Below the pieces are notes generated by a model that was not told where the DNA came from, did no database searches, and worked only from the letters and a program-made list of their open reading frames with translations. From the NCBI RefSeq assembly GCF_031626875.1, contig NZ_JANDMF010000029.1:1-64000 (forward strand): a stretch of DNA of 64,000 nucleotides, given 5' to 3'. Shown in pieces: positions 25,722 through 33,954 of the stretch (position 1 is its first letter; each line of letters opens with the position of its first letter). Source of the DNA: Clostridium sp031626875. GTDB taxonomy: Bacteria; Bacillota; Clostridia; Clostridiales; Clostridiaceae. The position numbers and the translations under genes are program-made.

Positions 25722-26153
25722 TTTATTCTTTGCAGTTGTGGGATTAAAGATACTAATTCAACTGCTGACTTACAAAATAATTCTCCTCAGAATGTAGTAG
25801 AAAAGTTTTTTCAATATAAAAATGAAAAAGATAAATCTAAATTATTGACTACTTTAACAGAACATTGGAATAGTCCAAATGTAAAATGGAAATTTGAAAG
25901 TTTTGATAGTATCAAGATAACAAATATTGAAGAAGTGAAAAATAAATTAGTTAATGAAGGATATCTTAAATATGGACGAGGAGCTATAAATGGAACCACT
26001 GAAACTAATCTTACTGTATTTAATGTAGAATATGAGACGAAATATAGAAAGTATCTCATTGGCCCAGAATCCTCTGATAAATATTCATGGCAGTTTTTTG
26101 TTATAAGAAAAGATGAAAATTCTCCATGGCTCATTGATGATTTTGGTGAATAA
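25722..26153 (+). pseudogene. DUF4829-like lipoprotein without a usable start
   Basis: The frame after a TAG at 25719 reads FILCSCGIKDT and then a domain strongly resembling DUF4829 (KYGRGAINGT ... RKDENSPWLIDDFGE). The LCSC stretch looks like the end of a lipoprotein signal peptide, with its Cys as the lipid site. No ATG, GTG or TTG with a ribosome site lies upstream in frame; the first internal candidate is a TTG at 25845, inside the domain. The signal peptide is therefore truncated or frameshifted, and the gene is probably dead. Confidence 0.55.
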
Positions 26154-26190
26154 GTAATATAGGTAGTTCATTGTAGACTACCTATATTAC
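26154..26190. terminator. Bidirectional terminator between convergent genes
   Basis: A perfect 14-bp stem GTAATATAGGTAGT / ACTACCTATATTAC with a 9-base loop, starting right after the TAA of the lipoprotein remnant. Confidence 0.75.
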
Positions 26191-26197
26191 TTACCAT

Positions 26198-26788
26198 TTA
26201 TATTTTAAATCCTGTTCTATCTTCTTCTGTAATTTCTCGAATTACTTTACATGGTACCCCTGCAGCAATTACATTTGATGGAATGCTTTTTGTAATAACA
26301 CTACCAGATCCTATAATGGTATTATCTCCAATTGTAACTCCTTGATTTATATGAACCCCTGCTCCAATCCATACATTATTGCCAATTTTCACAGATTTAG
26401 CATAACACCCCCCTGATACACGTTCTTCTGCATGTATTGCATGATTTGATGTGTAAATCCCAACTCTTGGCCCAAACAAAACATTATCTCCAATATCTAT
26501 TCCCCCACCATCTAACAGAACACAATCAAAATTAGCATAAAAATTATTTCCTATTGTAATATTGAAACCAAATTCACATCTAAGATTCGATTCAAAATGT
26601 ACTCCTTTTCCCATACTTTTTAGTATTTTTCTTAATATTTCTTCCCTTTCACCCTGAAGTTTACCAAAACTATTATTATATTCATTTGTAAGAAATACTG
26701 TATTTTCTCTTGCTTGAATTAGCTCTTTTGTTAAATCATTGTACATTTTGCCTGATAACATTAATTGTTTTTGCTCTTCTAATGTCAT
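26198..26788 (-). CDS. Maltose/galactoside O-acetyltransferase family protein
   Basis: A 196-residue left-handed beta-helix acetyltransferase. The N-terminal helical cap (KMYNDLTKELIQARENT) is the maltose-acetyltransferase domain. Hexapeptide repeats follow, with NHAIHAEERVSGG holding the catalytic His and IGAGVHINQGVTIGDNTIIG further on. The frame opens at 26818, but GGAGG lies 7 bases before the ATG at 26788. It transfers acetyl from acetyl-CoA to a sugar hydroxyl. The exact sugar is not predictable. Confidence 0.85.
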   Translation of the reverse strand: MTLEEQKQLMLSGKMYNDLTKELIQARENTVFLTNEYNNSFGKLQGEREEILRKILKSMGKGVHFESNLRCEFGFNITIGNNFYANFDCVLLDGGGIDIGDNVLFGPRVGIYTSNHAIHAEERVSGGCYAKSVKIGNNVWIGAGVHINQGVTIGDNTIIGSGSVITKSIPSNVIAAGVPCKVIREITEEDRTGFKI

Positions 26789-26833
26789 AACACTACCTCC
26801 TAAATCTATACTTATCATTTCTTAGAAATCATA

Positions 26834-27100
26834 CTAACATTCCCCATTTTTATCCCTTACTTTTATTGTAAAGAAATCTAAAGTATTAATATCTTTTAGT
26901 TGCTTTATTTCATCTGCTACCCATTTATCATTTTTTCTTACAAATCTCCAAAACTCTTTAAATTTAACTTTACTAGTATTGGAGCCTTCAATTAACTTAC
27001 CTGTCTTTTCATTTATTTCATAATCTATGGCTTTTGCTTTTATATAAATCCATAGACAATCTATAGAAACAATTGCTCCTAAAATTAAATTTAGATACAA
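26834..27100 (-). CDS. Small protein with one membrane segment and a Tim44-like tail
   Basis: An 88-residue protein starting at a TTG with GGAGGGG upstream. It has one hydrophobic segment, then a part (FKEFWRFVRKNDKWVADEIK) resembling the end of the Tim44-like domain of bacterial membrane proteins. The larger front of that domain is missing. Either this is an internal deletion product of a longer Tim44-like protein, or a naturally short relative. It lies between a sugar acetyltransferase and another small membrane protein. Confidence 0.5.
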   Translation of the reverse strand: MYLNLILGAIVSIDCLWIYIKAKAIDYEINEKTGKLIEGSNTSKVKFKEFWRFVRKNDKWVADEIKQLKDINTLDFFTIKVRDKNGEC

Positions 27101-27125
27101 AATATATCCCCTCCAAAAAGATTAC

Positions 27126-27296
27126 TTATTTGTGTCTTAGCTCACTCCATGAGTTAAGAAGTTGTCTAATAAGATTTAACAAAATAGAAATCATCAACAA
27201 AGTAATTCCAAGTACATGGTTATTTCCTTCCCATAAAATTACAGCAGCCACCACCCATAGAAGAATTGATATTATAAACATAAATTTTCTTTTCAT
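27126..27296 (-). CDS. Small membrane protein, 56 residues, two membrane segments
   Basis: A gene missed by length filters. ATG at 27296 follows a GGGGGA site; the product starts MKRKFMFIISILLWVVAAVI, has a second hydrophobic stretch (LGITLLMISILLNLI) and ends WSELRHK. It is 25 bases upstream of the Tim44-like gene and probably in the same operon. No family is recognised. Confidence 0.6.
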   Translation of the reverse strand: MKRKFMFIISILLWVVAAVILWEGNNHVLGITLLMISILLNLIRQLLNSWSELRHK

Positions 27297-27339
27297 AATG
27301 TCCCCCTTCCTTGAACTTGATGAAATTGTTTTACATACT

Positions 27340-27513
27340 CTATCTCATCTTTGTATCACTTAAAGGAATTAGAAATAATGCTCCTATAATTTTGTTATCT
27401 AATTCAATTTTATAAGCAATAAAGTTTTTGATAATATTAATTTGGGACTCTACCTCATTATATCCTTGTGGCCCTCCATCTTTTCCTAAATAATAATTAG
27501 ACAAGTTTTTTTC
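27340..27513 (-). pseudogene. Fragment of a GNAT acetyltransferase
   Basis: One frame reads SNYYLGKDGGPQGYNEVE then IKNFIAYKIELDNKIIGALF and stops at 27342-27340. This resembles an internal piece of a GNAT acetyltransferase (sheet strands before the acetyl-CoA loop). No start, and the acetyl-CoA-binding part is gone. Confidence 0.4.
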
Positions 27514-27568
27514 AATATTGTATCATTGTTAGTGGAAAAAATTTATTTTAATTAATGGAGGACATTAT

Positions 27569-28915
27569 ATGTTAGAGACTATAATCCTTTTCATGTTTAT
27601 TATTGGACTTTTGATATGTTTAGGATTTAATTTACCCCTTCTTTATGCATTATTATTTGGATTTATTATATTTTTCTCCTATGGATTGTCTAAAAAAAAT
27701 ACAGTAAAACATATGATACAAATATCTTTTAAAGGAATAAAGACTGTTAAGAATATCTTGATTATATTTTTGTTAATTGGGATGCTTACATCTGTGTGGC
27801 GTGCATCAGGAACAATATCATTTATTATATATTATTCTACAAAATTAATTATTCCTGAAGCATTTATTCTTATAACATTTATTCTTTGTTGTATGTTATC
27901 CATTCTTACTGGAACTGCATTTGGAACAGTTGCTACCATTGGTGTAATTTGTATGACTATGGCAAATTCAATGGGATTAAATAAAGTATTGGTTGGTGGC
28001 GCTATATTATCTGGTATCTATTTTGGAGATAGATGCTCTCCAATGTCTACAAGTGCACTTTTAATAAGTGAGCTAACAAAAACTAATATTTATAAAAACA
28101 TTAAACTTATGATTAAAACTTCTGTTATACCATTTATAGTTACATGTATTATATATATTATTTTTGGATTTTTGTTTAAGAATAATAGTGTTCCACTTGA
28201 AATTAGAGATCTTTTTGCAGCTAACTTCAACTTACATTGGCTCACTGTTTTGCCTGCTATAATAATTATTTTATTGTCACTATTAAAAGTAAATGTAAAA
28301 ATCACCATGACTATGAGTATTTTAATTGCTAGTATTGTCTGTATTTTTGTTCAAAAAATAGAGTTTGCTTCACTTTTTAAAATGTTTATTTTGGGCTACC
28401 ATTCATCTAATGCAGAAATTGCAACCATGTTAGATGGTGGGGGAATCCAATCTATGCTTAAAGTTTCTGCAATTGTATGCTTATCTTCATCTTATGCTAG
28501 TATTTTTGAAGAAACAGGCCTATTAGAAGGGATAAAAAAATATATTAATAAACTTTCAAGCACAGTTACTCCATTTGGAAGTGTAGCTATAACTTCATTT
28601 TTAACATGTATGATAACTTGCAATCAAACATTATCCATTATACTAACCAATCAGTTATGCAATGATGTTCTCCCAGATGACTACCAAAGGGCGAATTCAT
28701 TAGAAAATACAGCTGTAGTTGTTGCACCACTTATACCTTGGTCCATTGCTGGTGCTGTTCCCTTAGCTACAATATCAGCACCAACAAGTTGTATTTTAGC
28801 TGCTTGTTATTTGTATATTTTACCTTTATTCAGCTTTTTTGTTTTCAAAAAAAAGAATTCTATACATATGCCAAATAGTTATTCAGATTTAAAGAACATT
28901 AACCCTATTTCTTAA
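27569..28915 (+). CDS. NhaC-family Na+/H+ antiporter
   Basis: A 448-residue protein with about eleven to twelve membrane segments. GAILSGIYFGDRCSPMSTSA is the signature of NhaC antiporters, and the N-terminal and C-terminal halves fit that family. TGGAGG lies upstream of the ATG. It exchanges sodium, or malate plus sodium for lactate in some relatives, against protons. It stands alone with its own terminator. Confidence 0.85.
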   Translation: MLETIILFMFIIGLLICLGFNLPLLYALLFGFIIFFSYGLSKKNTVKHMIQISFKGIKTVKNILIIFLLIGMLTSVWRASGTISFIIYYSTKLIIPEAFILITFILCCMLSILTGTAFGTVATIGVICMTMANSMGLNKVLVGGAILSGIYFGDRCSPMSTSALLISELTKTNIYKNIKLMIKTSVIPFIVTCIIYIIFGFLFKNNSVPLEIRDLFAANFNLHWLTVLPAIIIILLSLLKVNVKITMTMSILIASIVCIFVQKIEFASLFKMFILGYHSSNAEIATMLDGGGIQSMLKVSAIVCLSSSYASIFEETGLLEGIKKYINKLSSTVTPFGSVAITSFLTCMITCNQTLSIILTNQLCNDVLPDDYQRANSLENTAVVVAPLIPWSIAGAVPLATISAPTSCILAACYLYILPLFSFFVFKKKNSIHMPNSYSDLKNINPIS

Positions 28916-28925
28916 ACTAAAATCA

Positions 28926-28957
28926 AAGACCACCCATAAAACAGGTGGTCTTCTCTA
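28926..28957 (+). terminator. Terminator of the NhaC gene
   Basis: A perfect 9-bp stem AAGACCACC / GGTGGTCTT followed by CTCT. Confidence 0.75.
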
Positions 28958-28962
28958 TTAAT

Positions 28963-29148
28963 TCAAACTTTTTCATTCATCCTATTGATTTGGCTAACTC
29001 CGCTCATAAACATAGTAAGTCCTAAAAATATCATCATAATATCAATACTGCCATGAAAATAATTTAATAAATGTAAGATCCCTAAACACATCGTTATAAT
29101 AGCAAATATAATTACCAATACAAAACATATTTTTTGATTGATTTTCAC
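28963..29148 (-). CDS. Small two-segment membrane protein, 61 residues
   Basis: Starts at a GTG with AGAGGTG upstream. Two hydrophobic segments (ICFVLVIIFAIITMCLGIL and IMMIFLGLTMFMSGVSQI) are joined by a short HGS turn, and the protein ends in basic and acidic residues. The pattern resembles short DUF3953-like membrane proteins of Firmicutes, but I am not sure of the family. Confidence 0.55.
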   Translation of the reverse strand: MKINQKICFVLVIIFAIITMCLGILHLLNYFHGSIDIMMIFLGLTMFMSGVSQINRMNEKV

Positions 29149-29201
29149 AAAAACACCTCTTGCTTCTATTTATAATATTTTAAACTAGATCATAATAATC
29201 A

Positions 29202-29807
29202 TTATCTAATTCTATCTTTCACTTTATTTATAATTTCCTTGTAATTAACCTTACTAAAATCAGTTGTATCAACATTAATTACTTCTCCACCAATATCAAA
29301 ATCAAGTATTCCCCTACTAATAATCATCTCCTCAAACTCCTTCAATGTTATAATTGAATTATTATGCACAGGGCCCTTTGGTGGATATGATTCATTTATT
29401 ACATGGCCTAAATGTCTAGATTTGGAATGATTTCGTTTTACAAATCTATTATAAATAACAGAAATCTCTCCTTGAAATCTAATGTTAATAACTTCATAAT
29501 TATAAGTCTTAATAAGCATATTTAATCTTTTCTTTGAGATATTTTCAAAATTATTTTCTAATATTACAGTTTTATTAAGCTTCATACTCTCTTCTGCTAT
29601 TCCATACATAATATTCATACTTGCTATCCCAAGCTTTACTTTCTCTTCTCTTGATTTAAATCCAATATCATCAAATAATATCTCTTTAATGAAATCCTTT
29701 GAGATAACTGGAACTCCAAGATCCTTACTTAAATATTTAGAAAATGTGGTTTTCCCTGACGCAGGAATTCCTGTTAAAATAATAATATATGCTATAACAT
29801 TCCCCAC
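29202..29807 (-). CDS. P-loop kinase-like ATPase (AAA_33/zeta-type)
   Basis: The Walker A motif GIPASGKTT is within the first 22 residues, followed by the VPVISKDFIKEILFDD segment typical of zeta-toxin/AAA_33-type kinases. It probably phosphorylates a small molecule or nucleotide. The start is unclear: the only conventional start is a GTG overlapping the AGGTGGGG ribosome site, and there is no ATG before the Walker motif; a non-standard ATT a few codons later would be better spaced. There is no antitoxin-like neighbour, so a toxin role is not supported. Confidence 0.7.
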   Translation of the reverse strand: MGNVIAYIIILTGIPASGKTTFSKYLSKDLGVPVISKDFIKEILFDDIGFKSREEKVKLGIASMNIMYGIAEESMKLNKTVILENNFENISKKRLNMLIKTYNYEVINIRFQGEISVIYNRFVKRNHSKSRHLGHVINESYPPKGPVHNNSIITLKEFEEMIISRGILDFDIGGEVINVDTTDFSKVNYKEIINKVKDRIR

Positions 29808-29917
29808 CTTTATTTCATGCTATAAATAACTTCGATTTCATTATCCTGTATTCAGTTTATAATACTTATTATAACATAAATGCAAAATATAATATAAATC
29901 ATTCTTCTAAATTTCAC

Positions 29918-30664
29918 CTAATATAACCTGAATTTATCCAAATATGCTTTAACTGATCTATTCATTTCCAATGCAAAATCTGACATATATTTACGATTAC
30001 AATAAGATTTGGTTCTATATGTAATATTCACATCTTTAAGTCCCATCTTCTGAAATCTTTCTTCATGCATCTTTATATGATCTTCTTTAGTTATTCTATG
30101 GTATTTATTTTTATAAACCATATATTTCCCATCAAACCTAGGTGTTTTAGTTCTATTTTTTTCATCTTCTGTAGGATAACCATAAATAATCATAGTAGCT
30201 GGAACAACATAATCTGGAAGATTTAATAATTCCCTTACCTTTTCTTCATTTTCAAGTATATCTCCTATATAACACGAACCTATATCTAATGATTCTGCTG
30301 CTATTACTGTATTTTGAGCTGCTATTAAAGCATCAGTAAAAGCAACAAGCAAATCTCCTTCTCTTGGTATTCTTGGGGCACAATCTTCAATTGAGAATAT
30401 ATCATACCATCTTTGATAATCTGCAAGGAATATAAGTATCATAGGTGCTTTTTCAATAAAGTGTTGATTATCACAATAAATAGCTAACTTTTTCTTTAAT
30501 TCTTTATCTGTAACATCAATTATACTGTAACGCATCATTAAACCAGCTGTTGGTGCTTCAAAAGCAGCATTTATTATTTCTTCCTTGACTTCGTCTTCTA
30601 TTGGTTTGTTTTCAAACATCCTAATTGTTTTTCTATTCTTTATCTGATTTAGTACTTCATTCAT
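29918..30664 (-). CDS. Nitroreductase family protein
   Basis: A 248-residue FMN-binding protein. IKNRKTIRMFENKPIEDEV is the usual nitroreductase start, EAPTAGLMMR holds an FMN-binding part, and the middle ESLDIGSCYIGDILEN segment is the second FMN loop. It reduces nitro-compounds or quinones with NAD(P)H. AAGGAG precedes the ATG. The tail (about 60 residues beyond the core) is longer than the minimal family. Confidence 0.85.
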   Translation of the reverse strand: MNEVLNQIKNRKTIRMFENKPIEDEVKEEIINAAFEAPTAGLMMRYSIIDVTDKELKKKLAIYCDNQHFIEKAPMILIFLADYQRWYDIFSIEDCAPRIPREGDLLVAFTDALIAAQNTVIAAESLDIGSCYIGDILENEEKVRELLNLPDYVVPATMIIYGYPTEDEKNRTKTPRFDGKYMVYKNKYHRITKEDHIKMHEERFQKMGLKDVNITYRTKSYCNRKYMSDFALEMNRSVKAYLDKFRLY

Positions 30665-30762
30665 AACTTTTCTCCTTCATTCCATATATACAATCATAAA
30701 AGCTTATACATCATATTATTTTCAATTTTATTATTATTTATATCAATTAACTGATTATATAA

Positions 30763-30796
30763 ATAAAAAAACTCCTAAACTTATTTGTTTAGGAGT
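30763..30796 (-). terminator. Terminator of the DUF438 gene
   Basis: A perfect 10-bp stem ACTCCTAAAC / GTTTAGGAGT with a 6-base loop; the minus strand then runs TTTTTTTATTT. Confidence 0.85.
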
Positions 30797-30849
30797 AAAA
30801 GGTACTAGTTCTTAATTGTTACATCATATAATATTTTCATACTGCATAA

Positions 30850-32622
30850 TCATACTTGAACCTTCAGTTGAATTTCTTCTACAATTTTATTTATCAAATC
30901 ATTAACCTCAAAGCTTCCTCTAGCACTTATCATTTCTATTGTAGCCATGGAAGCCATAGTTTTAAATAATAAAGAATTTTTTAACTTACTGAATTTAGGA
31001 GATAAATCAACTAAAAAATCTTTTATAAATGGATAATCTTTTACTATATCTCCTATTACGGTATCTTTTGTAATTCCATACTCATTTTTAACTTCTATGA
31101 CTGACTCCTTAACAGGCTTCTCTTCTTCCTTTTTATTTTCCCAGGACAAGAGCCTTTGATTTCCTGTGAGGCTTCTGATGTGTGTAACATCCTGCATCAT
31201 TTCCAAAACCCCTCTAAAATTTCCCTCTTCATCTCTTACTGCATTATAAATGATATATATAAATTTCCCGCCCATTTCCAACCAAAATTCAGCTTCATCA
31301 TGCTCTCCTGCTCTAAAAGATCTAATAATTTCTTCAACAGTAGAAACACTTTCCCTTGGATGACAGTTTTGAACTTGTCTTCCAATAACTCCTGCACTTC
31401 TTGGGAATACTCTGTGCTTGGTATCACTATAAAACTTCACTATATCATTTTCATCCACATAGGATAAATCTACCTGTAAATGCTTAAATATAAGATTAAT
31501 CTGTTGAATTGTCAGTTTTCCCTGACTCACATCCAGCACTTCATTTTTTGAGGGAGCAGAAAGCATTCCATGTTTTTGAAACACTTTTGACAAATCCTTA
31601 AGCAATTCATTGTTAGATTCTAAAGCATCTCCAACTTCCTTCTCATTTCCATAAGATGGTGGATTTTGAATTAAACAATAACCAATTTCGTCATCGGCTT
31701 TTCTCATTTTCACAAAATCCTCTTGAGTTAGTAAATCCAAAGCTGTTGGTAATAGTACTTCCTCTTCTTTTACCATCATGTCTTCTACCATCTCAATGAC
31801 TTCTTCTTGAATCTTTAAAAATTCTTGATCTTGGTCAGCCTGTAAATAATCCTTTGCTTTTTTAATAATGTCTCTTACATTATTATCTAACGTCCACATA
31901 ACTTTTGAAGGCTTATCAAACCCCTTACTCTCTAAGGCAGAAAACAATTGGTTTTGCTTTCTTGAGAAATGAACATTTATTTGTCCTAATTTATCATAAA
32001 GCTCAAACCATTGATTCTTAATAAACTTATCTTTTAACTGTCCCTTCATTTCTTTAAGTACTTCTCTTATAGCTTCGATCTCATCAAGATAAGTTCTAAT
32101 TGGATGTCCTGAAGACAGCTGAAGTTTCTCGCTTACAAGTATACCTTCGAAGATTTCAAGTATTTCGTCCATTCTTTTTGCTAATTCATCATCTGTAATT
32201 CCGTACTGCTGAAGATATTGTTCACATATAGCAAATTCTTGTGCTGTTACCTTGTTAACAGAAGATTTCAGCTTCATTTTTGCTTGTTCTAAAGATATTT
32301 CTCCTTTTAGGTAGCCTAACTTAATATCCATAATATTTTTGATTTTTGTTTCATCTACCTTCAAGTATTCACCCATTTTAATTTTTTCAAGTTGAGCTTT
32401 AGGTGTGAAATAAACATGATACTCTTCATCACTTATTTTCTCCATATATTTGTCAAAACCTCTTGATTCCATCATTTTATACATTGGGAAAGGCTCAAAA
32501 TCTTTAATTATATGTATTCCTTCATTTGGTTTTAGGTCCTCAATAGCCTTTGTAATACAATCCTTAAAGGACTCATGTTCTCCACGCCCATCTATAGTAA
32601 TATAATTTATGTCTTTTTTCAT
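30850..32622 (-). CDS. DUF438 protein with DUF2249, hemerythrin-like, PAS and DUF1858 domains
   Basis: A 590-residue cytosolic multi-domain protein. Residues 1-80 resemble DUF2249 (ITIDGRGEHESF), then DUF438 (about 90-170), a hemerythrin HHE region (SSGHPIRTYLDEI, NVHFSRKQNQLF, MVKEEEVLLP), a PAS domain (about 355-480) and a DUF1858-like tail. The hemerythrin iron ligands suggest an oxygen, NO or iron-linked sensor. The frame opens at a GTG (32628); I prefer the ATG at 32622, although the AAAGGATG site could serve either. It is a single-gene unit. Confidence 0.85.
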   Translation of the reverse strand: MKKDINYITIDGRGEHESFKDCITKAIEDLKPNEGIHIIKDFEPFPMYKMMESRGFDKYMEKISDEEYHVYFTPKAQLEKIKMGEYLKVDETKIKNIMDIKLGYLKGEISLEQAKMKLKSSVNKVTAQEFAICEQYLQQYGITDDELAKRMDEILEIFEGILVSEKLQLSSGHPIRTYLDEIEAIREVLKEMKGQLKDKFIKNQWFELYDKLGQINVHFSRKQNQLFSALESKGFDKPSKVMWTLDNNVRDIIKKAKDYLQADQDQEFLKIQEEVIEMVEDMMVKEEEVLLPTALDLLTQEDFVKMRKADDEIGYCLIQNPPSYGNEKEVGDALESNNELLKDLSKVFQKHGMLSAPSKNEVLDVSQGKLTIQQINLIFKHLQVDLSYVDENDIVKFYSDTKHRVFPRSAGVIGRQVQNCHPRESVSTVEEIIRSFRAGEHDEAEFWLEMGGKFIYIIYNAVRDEEGNFRGVLEMMQDVTHIRSLTGNQRLLSWENKKEEEKPVKESVIEVKNEYGITKDTVIGDIVKDYPFIKDFLVDLSPKFSKLKNSLLFKTMASMATIEMISARGSFEVNDLINKIVEEIQLKVQV

Positions 32623-32897
32623 TTGCACATCATCCTTTCTTTATAATTTTTAATTTGGTATCTATTTTCAATTAATAAATATTATCATATGAATATAATA
32701 ACATTTATTTATATATAAATCGGTAACTAAAGTTACGTTTTTTATCTGTTTTTTAAAGTACATACATTGTAATCTGCGGATGTTTTTAGTATTTACCTTT
32801 AGATTTTTTTTATAAGCTCCCCAAAATAAAGGATAAATTAGTTATATCCTTTGTTTGTTATACTCAAAAATTGATTATACTCTTTCATAAAAAAATA
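32623..32897. other. Intergenic stretch upstream of the DUF438 gene
   Basis: No gene visible. It holds the DUF438 ribosome site and AT-rich promoter DNA, and borders the terminator of the next gene at 32898. Confidence 0.4.
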
Positions 32898-32926
32898 ATG
32901 AACTGGTACTTATTTGTCCAGTTCAT
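32898..32926 (-). terminator. Terminator of the solute-binding protein gene at 32947
   Basis: Nine-bp arms ATGAACTGG / CCAGTTCAT with an 11-base loop; the minus strand continues TATTTTTTTATG. Confidence 0.8.
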
Positions 32927-32946
32927 TTAGTCTTTTTGTTTAATTT

Positions 32947-33786
32947 CTATGGAATATAGTCTTCTGTTAAATTATATCTAGTCATTATTTCATATAAAGT
33001 ACCATCATCTCTCATCTCTTTTAATTTCTCATTTACTGCATTTAATAAAGAAGTATCCTCTTTTCTAAGTACATATGCCCCTTTATATTTATTTTTTTCT
33101 AATAATACTACTTTAAAGTTTAACTTAGGATTTCTTAAAATAATACTTTTCCCAGTTATAGAATTAGTTAATATTGCTTCTATTGCTTTATTCTCTAATG
33201 CTTTTTGCAAATCATTACTATTGTATAAAATCATATAATTTTTTATAATTCCTTCATTTTTCCACTTCTCAGCTATTGAAACAAAAACTGAACTTCCAAG
33301 TATGCCAATAGTAGAATTTTTTAAATCTTCTTTATTATTAATACCTGAATCCTTCCTAGTCACTATTGCTTCACCAATATTATAAATAGGATTCGTAAAA
33401 TTCACTAAATTTTTGCGTTCTTCTGTTATAAGTATTGATTCCCCTAATATATCGTATTGAGAATTCCTAATGAGCTCTTCCATCACTGTAGCAAAAGGAA
33501 CATAGACTACAGAAATTTTTTCAATGCCCAAACGATTAGCAACTTCTTTTACTATTTCTGCATCTGCACCAGTAAATTTCCCAGTCTCAGGATCTTTATA
33601 TGAAAATGGTATTCTATTTGATGATACAACTGTAAGTATTCCTTTTTCTTTTATCTTTTGTAGACTATCCTCTTTTTGCATTAATATCTTATCATCATTT
33701 GGTAGTTCCATTGCAGAAATTCTAATATTATTTACAAAATTCAGTACTACAATTAAAATAATTATATATCTAAAGCATCTTCTCAA
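32947..33786 (-). CDS. Orphan family-3 solute-binding protein (first of three paralogues)
   Basis: A 279-residue protein of the amino-acid-type substrate-binding family 3: KIKEKGILTVVSSNRIPFSY at the start, FTGADAEIVKEVANRLGI, then ITEERKNLVNFTNPIY. The start is a TTG at 33786 with GGAGG 8 bases upstream, and this aligns with the starts of the paralogues at 44420 and 50421. The N-terminus is a hydrophobic signal sequence with no lipobox Cys, so the protein is secreted or anchored by that segment. There is no permease or ATPase gene beside it. It may feed another transporter or a sensor. Confidence 0.85.
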   Translation of the reverse strand: MRRCFRYIIILIVVLNFVNNIRISAMELPNDDKILMQKEDSLQKIKEKGILTVVSSNRIPFSYKDPETGKFTGADAEIVKEVANRLGIEKISVVYVPFATVMEELIRNSQYDILGESILITEERKNLVNFTNPIYNIGEAIVTRKDSGINNKEDLKNSTIGILGSSVFVSIAEKWKNEGIIKNYMILYNSNDLQKALENKAIEAILTNSITGKSIILRNPKLNFKVVLLEKNKYKGAYVLRKEDTSLLNAVNEKLKEMRDDGTLYEIMTRYNLTEDYIP

Positions 33787-33916
33787 TTCAATTACCTCCC
33801 ACTTATATAATGTAAAAATCATAAATAATAAAAAACATTTACACATACTTTTTATTTTTCTTCATATCTTATCTAATTATTCTATTAAAAAATCTATCCT
33901 TCATTTGTATAAAAAA

Positions 33917-33947
33917 ATAGAAAGTAAGTGAAACTCCTACTTTCTAT
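33917..33947 (-). terminator. Terminator of thrS
   Basis: Ten-bp arms ATAGAAAGTA / TACTTTCTAT with an 11-base loop; the minus strand continues TTTTTTTATAC. Confidence 0.85.
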
Positions 33948-33954
33948 CTTTAAT

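Noticed and set aside
25811..26134. 107-residue minus-strand frame
   Set aside because: A shadow of the DUF4829-like coding frame.
29202..29807. Zeta-toxin of a toxin-antitoxin pair
   Set aside because: No antitoxin-like gene is beside it, and many single AAA_33 kinases look the same.
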